Below are positions 24,853 to 30,253 of a stretch of 30,253 nucleotides of DNA, in pieces. Every line of letters starts with the position of its first letter. The first letter of the stretch is position 1. The notes under the pieces are model-generated. The model made no database searches. It was not told the origin of the DNA and was given only the letters and a program-made list of their open reading frames with translations. The position numbers and the translations under genes were made by a program. This DNA comes from Syntrophobacteria bacterium (GTDB lineage: Bacteria > Desulfobacterota > DSWW01), in NCBI GenBank assembly GCA_030145435.1, contig JAQYVQ010000476.1, positions 1-30,253 of the forward strand. The letters are read 5' to 3'.

Positions 24853-26196
24853 TTAGCCGCCCGTATCGTCCCTTGTCAAGAAACATCTTCCTCGAAGGGA
24901 ATTCTGGCAACCCTCCTCGATCGTGACGGGAAGCAACCTCCCTGCCAGCCCTTCCGGACCGCTGAAATTCACGATCCTGTGGGTCCGGGTCCTTCCCATC
25001 CACTGCCCTCCATCCCGGCTCACGCCTTCCACGAGCACCTCGAGCGTCTTCCCCTCCAGTGCCTTGTTCTTCTCGAGGCTGATCTGCTTCTGGAGATCCT
25101 GTAGTACATGGAGTCTGCGGAGCTTCTCCTCTTCGGGAACCGTATCCTCCAATGCCGCGGCCCGGGTCGAGGGCCTTGGGGAAAATCTGAAAGAATACAG
25201 GCTGTCAAAACGGACGCTTCGCATGGCCCGCAGCGTGTCCTCAAAGTCTTCCGGACGTTCGCCCGGAAACCCGACGATCATGTCCGACGTAACCGCCACA
25301 TCCGGAACCCGGTCTCGAAGGGCCGAGATCTTCTCCAGGTACTCGGAACGGGTGTAGCCCCGATTCATCTCCGCCAGAACCGAATCGCTTCCCGACTGCA
25401 GGGGCAGATGGATGTGCTCGCAGAGGGGCCCAAGGCTGCCGAAGCAGTCGATCAGCGCCTCGGACAGGTCTTTCGGATGCGACGTGGTGAAACGAAGCCG
25501 CTGGAGCCCGGGAAGAGCACTCAAGGCAGCCAGCAAATCCGGGAACCGGAAGCCCTTGCGATCCGGGGCGCGATAGGCATTCACGTTCTGTCCGAGCAGG
25601 GTCAACTCCTTGACCCCGTCCTCGGTCAGACGCCTGGCCTCTTTGAGGAGGGAACGGTACGGTCGGCTCCTCTCCCTCCCACGGACAAAGGGAACAACAC
25701 AGTAGGAGCAGAAATTGTCGCAGCCCTCCATGATCGTCACGTAGGCCTTCAGACCCTTGCCATCCGAGATCCCGGGACACTCCAGGTCTTCGACCGAATC
25801 CGTTATCTGGGACACGGCGGCAAACCGTTCTCCGTCGACCCGGCACCGTTTGACCAGTTGATCGATCTCAGAGACATGATGGGGGCCGAAGACGACGTCC
25901 ACCTGAGGCATACGCTCGAGAAGGCCCTGCCCTTCCTGCTGCGCCACGCAACCGCCCACGGCGATGACAACCCCCGGCCTCTTACGCTTCAGGGCCCGGA
26001 AACGCCCCAGGAGGCTGTACGCCTTCTCCTCCGCCTTCCGTCGTATGCTGCACGTGTTCACGAGGAGGATATCCGCTTCCGCCGGAGAGAAGACCCGCCG
26101 ACACCCCGCCTGCGCCAGGTGATACCCGGCCCGCAGGGAATCCTGCTCGTTCATCTGGCACCCGAAGGTCTCGATGTAGAAGGAAAGCCCCTGCAT
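24853..26196 (-). CDS. miaB: tRNA-2-methylthio-N6-dimethylallyladenosine synthase
   Basis: A 447-residue radical-SAM methylthiotransferase that adds the methylthio group to i6A37 of tRNAs reading UNN codons. The N-terminal cluster cysteines are C13 (TFGCQMNEQD), C49 (NTCSIRRKAEEK) and C83 (VGGCVAQQ); the radical-SAM triplet is C159, C163 and C166 (CDNFCSYC); the C-terminal TRAM domain occupies about 375-440. The FGCQMN and NTCSIR forms identify MiaB rather than MtaB. ATG 26196 gives the standard N-terminus; the frame is open upstream to 26376 but only through a hairpin repeat. It precedes the DUF151 gene and follows hypA across that repeat. Confidence 0.96.
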   Translation of the reverse strand: MQGLSFYIETFGCQMNEQDSLRAGYHLAQAGCRRVFSPAEADILLVNTCSIRRKAEEKAYSLLGRFRALKRKRPGVVIAVGGCVAQQEGQGLLERMPQVDVVFGPHHVSEIDQLVKRCRVDGERFAAVSQITDSVEDLECPGISDGKGLKAYVTIMEGCDNFCSYCVVPFVRGRERSRPYRSLLKEARRLTEDGVKELTLLGQNVNAYRAPDRKGFRFPDLLAALSALPGLQRLRFTTSHPKDLSEALIDCFGSLGPLCEHIHLPLQSGSDSVLAEMNRGYTRSEYLEKISALRDRVPDVAVTSDMIVGFPGERPEDFEDTLRAMRSVRFDSLYSFRFSPRPSTRAAALEDTVPEEEKLRRLHVLQDLQKQISLEKNKALEGKTLEVLVEGVSRDGGQWMGRTRTHRIVNFSGPEGLAGRLLPVTIEEGCQNSLRGRCFLTRDDTGG

Positions 26197-26254
26197 ACCT
26201 GAAACACTTCCTTTCGTAAGCCTTTTTTCCTGCTCGTGGGCAGACGGGAGGCTC

Positions 26255-26412
26255 TCGCTATGCCAGCGCTCGTACGATTCGGCGCTGTGCTGGGTTCCGT
26301 CGGAGATTTGTGCCCGGCGACTTTGTAGGGGGAGGGAGAGACGGAGCCCAAGCAAATCGGAGAGGGAACCCAGCACAGCGCCGAACGGTAGAACTCAATT
26401 GACGCATAGCGA
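26255..26412. repeat. Long conserved hairpin, copy B
   Basis: Arms 26278-26309 and 26354-26385: 21 consecutive pairs from TTCGGCGCTGTGCTGG onward, then a seven-base internal mismatch and ATTT/AAAT. An outer perfect 9-bp stem TCGCTATGC/GCATAGCGA lies at 26255-26263 / 26404-26412. The 44-base loop 26310-26353 ends GACGGAGCCCAAGC exactly as in copy A (16823-16980). Relative to copy A the stem differs at several positions with the partner base changed as well. It occupies the hypA-miaB gap (26197-26430), in the same orientation to transcription as copy A. Confidence 0.85.
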
Positions 26413-26430
26413 AAGTCTGCCGTCAACCTG

Positions 26431-26775
26431 CTATACAGCCTCGATGTTGGAAACCATAAGCTCCATGCCCTGAAGCACGTCGATGTCCTCGTGCTCGCAC
26501 TCCGGACATACGAAACGGTACTCCTCGACAGAAAACTCGTGACTGCAGCTCTTGCATTTCCCTTTGATGGGGAGTGTCTCGATCACCAGTTCCGCCCCAT
26601 CCACCACCGAGGATTCTCGAGCCACGAACCCGAAACAAAACTGAAGCTGTTCGGGAACGATGCCTCTGAGCTGTCCGGCCCGGACATTGATCCGTACAAC
26701 CTTGTCTACGTTGTTCTGCTCTGCCGTCTTCACGACGATGTCCAGGATATTCTGGGCGAGCCCCATTTCATGCAT
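26431..26775 (-). CDS. hypA: Hydrogenase nickel-incorporation protein HypA
   Basis: A 114-residue metallochaperone that helps HypB insert nickel into NiFe-hydrogenase (and in some species urease). The nickel-binding N-terminus MHE is intact (His2), and the zinc site is CKSC (C74, C77) and CPEC (C90, C93). ATG 26775 has GGAGG seven bases upstream. It begins 27 bases after hypB. No hypC, D, E, F or hydrogenase structural genes are in the window. Confidence 0.96.
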   Translation of the reverse strand: MHEMGLAQNILDIVVKTAEQNNVDKVVRINVRAGQLRGIVPEQLQFCFGFVARESSVVDGAELVIETLPIKGKCKSCSHEFSVEEYRFVCPECEHEDIDVLQGMELMVSNIEAV

Positions 26776-26802
26776 CAGAGATCCTCCGGACAGGGTCTTC
26801 CG

Positions 26803-27453
26803 TTATCCCTTCATCTTGCTTTTCAGCCAATCCGTCCATTCATCCAAACCCTCGCCCGTCTTGCAGGATATCTCCAGGAACTTCAATTGGGGATTGATCT
26901 GCCGGGCGTTTTCCCTGGCCTCGTCGAGGGAGAAGTCCAAGTGCGGAAGAAGGTCGATCTTGTTGAAGATACAGACCGCAGCCTCCCGGAACATCAGGGG
27001 GTACTTGAGGGGCTTGTCCTCACCTTCCGTCACGCTCAGGACCACGATCTTCGCATCTTCTCCGACTCGGAACTCCGCCGGGCACACGAGATTGCCCACG
27101 TTCTCGATCACCAGGAGTCGCACATCACTCAGATCCAGGTCCGCGAGGGCATCATGAATCATCTTCCCATCCAGGTGGCAGGCATTTCCCGTACTGATCT
27201 GGACAATCTGACACCCGAAACGCTCGAGTCGCTCCGCGTCCTTGGTGGTCTGCATGTCCCCCTCGATGATCGCAACACGCGAGGGGTCCAACCGCTCGAG
27301 CGTCCTTTCCAGGAGAGTGGTCTTGCCCGAACCGGGGGAACTCATCATGTTCACGGCGAAGGAGCTATTTGCCTCGAAGACCCGCTTGTTCTCCGCAGCG
27401 TAGGAATCATTCATCTCGAGAATGTTGTTCAGCACTTGAATCTTGATCGGCAT
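26803..27453 (-). CDS. hypB: Hydrogenase nickel-incorporation GTPase HypB
   Basis: A 216-residue SIMIBI-class GTPase that drives nickel delivery with HypA. Seen: P-loop SSPGSGKTT (38-46), EGDMQT switch, Cys92-His93 (NACHLD) and Cys124 (NLVCP) of the metal site at the dimer interface, and NKIDLLP (164-170) for guanine recognition. It lacks the CxxCGC high-affinity motif of E. coli and any His-rich stretch, so it is the short type with no nickel store. ATG 27453 has AGGAA six bases upstream; ten extra codons to 27483 are without support. It follows ribBA by 26 bases. Confidence 0.96.
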   Translation of the reverse strand: MPIKIQVLNNILEMNDSYAAENKRVFEANSSFAVNMMSSPGSGKTTLLERTLERLDPSRVAIIEGDMQTTKDAERLERFGCQIVQISTGNACHLDGKMIHDALADLDLSDVRLLVIENVGNLVCPAEFRVGEDAKIVVLSVTEGEDKPLKYPLMFREAAVCIFNKIDLLPHLDFSLDEARENARQINPQLKFLEISCKTGEGLDEWTDWLKSKMKG

Positions 27454-27479
27454 TGCACATTCCTTTCCTGCAGGAAAAA

Positions 27480-28688
27480 TCACGTTTCCAGGTTGAGCAG
27501 GTGACCCATCTTCTCCTGCTTCGTCCTGAGGTAGTTGATGTTCTTCTGGTTGGCCTCCACGATAATCGGAACCCTTTCAACCACCTCCAGGCCATACCCT
27601 TTCAACCCGATGATCTTCTTCGGGTTGTTGGTCATCATCCTGAGTTTTCGTATGCCGAGGTGAGCCAGGATCTGCGCCCCGAGCCCGTATTCACGAAGAT
27701 CGGGCAGCAGGCCGAGAGCCTCATTCGCCTCGACCGTGTCCTTGCCCCTTTCCTGCAGGGCATAGGCTTTGATCTTGTTTGCCAACCCGATTCCGCGGCC
27801 TTCCTGATGCATGTAGATCAGGGCCCCTTTGCCCGCTTCGCCGATCATCTCCATGGCCCGGATGAGCTGGTCGCCGCAGTCGCAACGGAGGGAGTGAAAC
27901 ACATCCCCGGTAAGGCATTCAGAGTGGACACGTACGAGTACACTCTCCTCAGGATCGAACTCTCCTTTTACCATCGCCAGGTGTTCGGTTTTGTCCAGAA
28001 CGCTGCGATACACCAGGGCTCGGAAGTCACCGCCGAAGGGGGACGGGATGAGCGCCTCGGCCACCTTCTCCACAAGGGACTCCTTCTGCATGCGGTAGGC
28101 CACGAGGTCCTTGATCGCCACGATCTTCATGTTGTGTTTCTCGGCGAACACCTCCAGGTCCGGCATCCGGGCCATGGTTCCGTCATCCCTCATGATCTCG
28201 CAGATGACCGCCGCCGGCTTGAGCCCCGCCAGCCGGGCAAGATCTACCGAGCCTTCGGTCTGACCGGTTCGAACAAGCACGCCGCCCGGCTTTGCCCGGA
28301 GCGGGAAGATGTGCCCGGGACGAACGAAATCGTCCGGCTTTGCCTTGTCGTCCCCCACCAGCCGAATCGTATAAGCACGGTCGTAGGCCGAGATTCCGGT
28401 CGTGATCCCCTTGCTCGCATCGACGGAAACGGTGAAAGCCGTTTCGAAGCGCGATGTGTTCTTCTCGACCATCATCGGAAAATCGAGTTGATGAAGCCTC
28501 TCGTCCGTCATGCTCAAGCAGACCAGACCCCTTCCATGTTTGGCCATGAAGTTGATCTTCTCCGGGGTTACGTGCTCGGCGGCGAAGCAGAAATCTCCCT
28601 CGTTCTCTCGATCCTCGTCGTCTACGAGAATCAACATCCTTCCCTTGCGAATGTCGTCAATCGCCTCCCTCACCTTAGCCAGCGGCAT
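27480..28688 (-). CDS. ribBA: Bifunctional DHBP synthase / GTP cyclohydrolase II
   Basis: A 402-residue fusion that makes both precursors of riboflavin. The RibB half (about 1-200) has DDEDRENEGD (23-32), GHIFPL (125-130) and TEGSVDLARLAG (144-155). The RibA half (about 205-400) has the zinc ligands C258, C269 and C271 (SECLTGDVFHSLRCDCG), HQEGRGIGL and 'LGLLPDLREYGLGAQIL'. Both halves therefore look active. ATG 28688 has AAGGAG seven bases upstream. It is the first gene of a ribBA-hypB-hypA unit. No ribD, ribE or ribH is nearby. Its 5' region shows a good promoter and a small hairpin but no FMN riboswitch signature. Confidence 0.97.
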   Translation of the reverse strand: MPLAKVREAIDDIRKGRMLILVDDEDRENEGDFCFAAEHVTPEKINFMAKHGRGLVCLSMTDERLHQLDFPMMVEKNTSRFETAFTVSVDASKGITTGISAYDRAYTIRLVGDDKAKPDDFVRPGHIFPLRAKPGGVLVRTGQTEGSVDLARLAGLKPAAVICEIMRDDGTMARMPDLEVFAEKHNMKIVAIKDLVAYRMQKESLVEKVAEALIPSPFGGDFRALVYRSVLDKTEHLAMVKGEFDPEESVLVRVHSECLTGDVFHSLRCDCGDQLIRAMEMIGEAGKGALIYMHQEGRGIGLANKIKAYALQERGKDTVEANEALGLLPDLREYGLGAQILAHLGIRKLRMMTNNPKKIIGLKGYGLEVVERVPIIVEANQKNINYLRTKQEKMGHLLNLET

Positions 28689-28722
28689 GGGAATTCTCCT
28701 TTCTCAAACCTTCTTGCCTCAT

Positions 28723-28745
28723 CCCTTGGAGCCCAGGTCCAAGGG
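28723..28745 (-). other. Perfect 8-bp hairpin in the ribBA leader
   Basis: CCCTTGGA and TCCAAGGG pair around a seven-base loop (CCTGGGC), about 35 bases before the ribBA ATG and within the predicted leader. No U-run follows on the ribBA strand, so a terminator is unlikely; an mRNA structure or protein-binding site is possible. Confidence 0.5.
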
Positions 28746-28796
28746 CGTGGGTCGGTACCCGTTCTGATGCGTCTTGTTGCAGGGTAATCACAAAAA

Positions 28797-28825
28797 ATAG
28801 TAAAGAAATTAGACTGATGCGTCAA
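28797..28825 (-). promoter_or_regulatory. Sigma-70 promoter of ribBA-hypBA
   Basis: On the minus strand TTGACG (28825-28820; 5 of 6) and TACTAT (28802-28797; 4 of 6) with a 17-base spacer. Transcription would start near 28790, giving a leader of about 100 bases. A 10-bp direct repeat CTGATGCGTC (plus strand) lies at 28814-28823, over the -35 region, and again at 28764-28773, within the leader, 50 bases apart. Confidence 0.65.
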
Positions 28826-28985
28826 GGAGTCGAAAATGTCCTTCCCACAAGAGCATCTGCACGCGGCCTGCCGAGAGCGACCGAGGCCCGCACATGACGC
28901 GGAGGGGATTCTGTGATACTCTGTGAACCATTGAAGTTCTCAGCCAATCGATAACAAGCGTAAAACACATACGAGGATCAAAAAG
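28826..28985. other. Intergenic region between divergent ribBA and the uracil methyltransferase
   Basis: No open frame or RNA gene recognised. It must contain the plus-strand promoter of the methyltransferase gene, but no convincing -35/-10 pair was found; TTGAAG (28931-28936) has no partner at a normal distance. Confidence 0.5.
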
Positions 28986-30253
28986 TTGAAGCCCGGAACA
29001 TCGAAAACCGTCGAGATCGAGTCACTGGCATACCGCGGAGAGGGCATCGGCCATGTTGAGAACAAGGTCATTTTCGTCCCCCTAACCGCTCCCGGAGACA
29101 ACGTGGAGTTGACCATATCGGAGAACAAGAAGAACTACCTCCGCGGATCGGTCAACCAGTTCATTGAACAATCCCAACACCGCGTTGTGCCCCTTTGCGA
29201 CTATTTCGGTGAGTGCGGCGGCTGTCATTGGCAGCATCTGAGCTACGAATACGAACTCGAGGCCAAAAAGAAGATTCTACAGGATACCTTGTCCAGAATT
29301 GGAAAGGTCGGCCCGGATTCGTATGAATGTCCACCTCCGATCCCCTCACCAAAGTCTTATGGGTATCGATGCCGAATCCGGCTTCAAGGTCTCACACAAC
29401 GGACGACCGAACTCGGCTTTTTCAGGGCCCATTCCCGGGAAATCATCCCCATCGACCGATGCGAACTCGCTTCCGAGTTTCTCAACGAGACGGTGAAGCG
29501 GCTGCACAGCTTCCTGAACTCCCTCGACTACCTGATGGCCTTCAGCGAAGTACAGGTTCTCGCCAGCCCGGATCACGAAGAGGCTACCCTCTCCTTCTCC
29601 TGTCCCCAGAGGATGGACGACGAACTCGTCAAGGATTTCCTGAAAAACCTGAAGGCGTACATCCCGAAGGTCTACGGCGTTTCATTCGAAACGGTCAACA
29701 ACGGCGAGGCCTACACAGAACACTTCGGCAATTGCGGCCTCGAGTTCAACTACTCCTTTTCACCGAATTCGGGAGCAGAAGCCGTCCCTCTGCGATACCG
29801 AACGCAGATCCACTCATTCAGTCAGGTCAACCCGGATCAGAACCGAAACCTGCTGAACACCATCTATGATTGGGCCGAGCCCTCGGACGAGAAAGTTGTG
29901 CTGGATCTATTCTGTGGGGCGGGCAACTTGAGCCTTCCCCTTGCCCGGGATGTCAAGAAGGTGATCGGGTTGGAGAGCAGCCCCCTTGCCGTTGAAGACG
30001 CCCGCTACAACGCAGGGCAGAACGGGTTCGCCAACTGCGATTTCCGCCTTGCCAACGTCTACGAGGGCCTGGATCAGCTGAAGGGGGAGGACCGAGTGGA
30101 TGTTCTGATCATCGACCCTCCCCGCAAAGGGGCGAAGGAGTGTATCGGCAACATCGCGGCGCTGGCCCCCTCGAAGATCCTCTACGTCTCGTGCGACCCA
30201 ACGACCCTTGCAAGAGACCTCGCTCTTCTCTCGTATTCGAAGTACCGGCTGAA
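28986..30253 (+). CDS. rlmD: RlmD/RumA-type 23S rRNA (uracil-5-)-methyltransferase, 3' end cut by window edge
   Basis: 422 codons are visible before the right edge. An N-terminal TRAM domain (about 5-62) is followed by cluster-binding cysteines in CDYFGECGGC (C72, C78, C81), the insertion domain, SFSQVNPDQN, the SAM-binding motif LDLFCGAGNLSLPLA, IIDPPRKG and the catalytic Cys of VSCDPTTLARD near the edge. The enzyme methylates a uracil of 23S rRNA (U1939 for RlmD); relatives include RlmC and TrmA, so the exact site is inferred, the Fe-S TRAM form pointing to RlmD-like. The start is TTG 28986, with GAGGA eight bases upstream; no ATG or GTG in frame is near. It is divergent from ribBA. Confidence 0.9.
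   Translation, partial: MKPGTSKTVEIESLAYRGEGIGHVENKVIFVPLTAPGDNVELTISENKKNYLRGSVNQFIEQSQHRVVPLCDYFGECGGCHWQHLSYEYELEAKKKILQDTLSRIGKVGPDSYECPPPIPSPKSYGYRCRIRLQGLTQRTTELGFFRAHSREIIPIDRCELASEFLNETVKRLHSFLNSLDYLMAFSEVQVLASPDHEEATLSFSCPQRMDDELVKDFLKNLKAYIPKVYGVSFETVNNGEAYTEHFGNCGLEFNYSFSPNSGAEAVPLRYRTQIHSFSQVNPDQNRNLLNTIYDWAEPSDEKVVLDLFCGAGNLSLPLARDVKKVIGLESSPLAVEDARYNAGQNGFANCDFRLANVYEGLDQLKGEDRVDVLIIDPPRKGAKECIGNIAALAPSKILYVSCDPTTLARDLALLSYSKYRL

Noticed and set aside
26151..26426. Small minus-strand ORF in hairpin B, with a similar one at 16664-16981 in hairpin A, both containing PSPICLGSVS
   Set aside because: The shared peptide comes from the conserved hairpin sequence; flanking residues are unrelated, no ribosome sites are seen, and the stem changes follow base pairing rather than codon positions.
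27453..28787. Plus-strand frame of 444 codons opposite ribBA
   Set aside because: Antisense shadow; ribBA is complete with all motifs.
28689..28800. FMN riboswitch in the ribBA leader
   Set aside because: The conserved RFN-element segments (AGGGTGAAATTCCCGACCGG-type) are absent; the leader is only about 100 bases.

Overview
The window looks like chromosomal DNA of a GC-rich (roughly 60 % by eye) Deltaproteobacterium / Desulfobacterota. The basis is inference from gene content: three NtrC-type sigma-54 activators side by side, CimA-type isoleucine entry, a stand-alone methylmalonyl-CoA-mutase-type B12 subunit next to a crotonase, HypA/HypB, and several short palindromic repeats. No rRNA, tRNA, CRISPR array, phage or transposase gene was seen. 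Almost everything is on the minus strand; only an Rrf2 regulator (14292-14759) and an RNA uracil methyltransferase running off the right edge (28986 onward) are on the plus strand.

Right to left along the minus strand, 14196-1 is a long housekeeping run: tilS, ftsH, folP, cdaA, cdaR (ybbR), glmM, the bifunctional NAD(P)HX repair gene, tsaE, lysC and cimA, then a ComEA-like helix-hairpin-helix protein and an MtaB-type tRNA methylthiotransferase cut by the left edge. From folP to cimA the genes are close or overlapping (4-nt start/stop overlaps at cdaA/cdaR and lysC/cimA), so they probably form one transcript joining folate, c-di-AMP, peptidoglycan precursor, metabolite repair, t6A and aspartate/branched-chain amino-acid functions. 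Two short repeat elements sit in it: inverted arrays of a 7-bp unit (1172-1293) and a palindromic element of about 149 bp with a second repeat inside (10430-10578).

14292-16581 holds the Rrf2 regulator (three Cys, probably Fe-S sensing), a small lipoprotein, the B12-binding subunit and the enoyl-CoA hydratase. 17007-24151 is a regulatory island: a soluble GAF-PAS histidine kinase translationally coupled to two complete sigma-54 response regulators, then a third activator whose receiver has lost its phosphorylation site, then a secreted fibronectin-III protein with a Cys / membrane helix / basic C-terminal tail. That last gene has a near-consensus sigma-54 promoter (17646-17661) with an inverted repeat 65-115 bp upstream of the predicted start of transcription, where an activator would bind. 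I think this is the most interesting functional unit of the window: a sensor and three activators with a visible local target.

24304-28688 carries a bifunctional-nuclease (DUF151) protein, miaB, hypA, hypB and ribBA, with a good sigma-70 promoter and a 10-bp direct repeat in front of ribBA. Two related long hairpins, 16823-16980 and 26255-26412, share a conserved loop while their stems differ by compensating changes. This marks either a structured RNA family or a palindromic mobile element and is the best candidate here for something undescribed.
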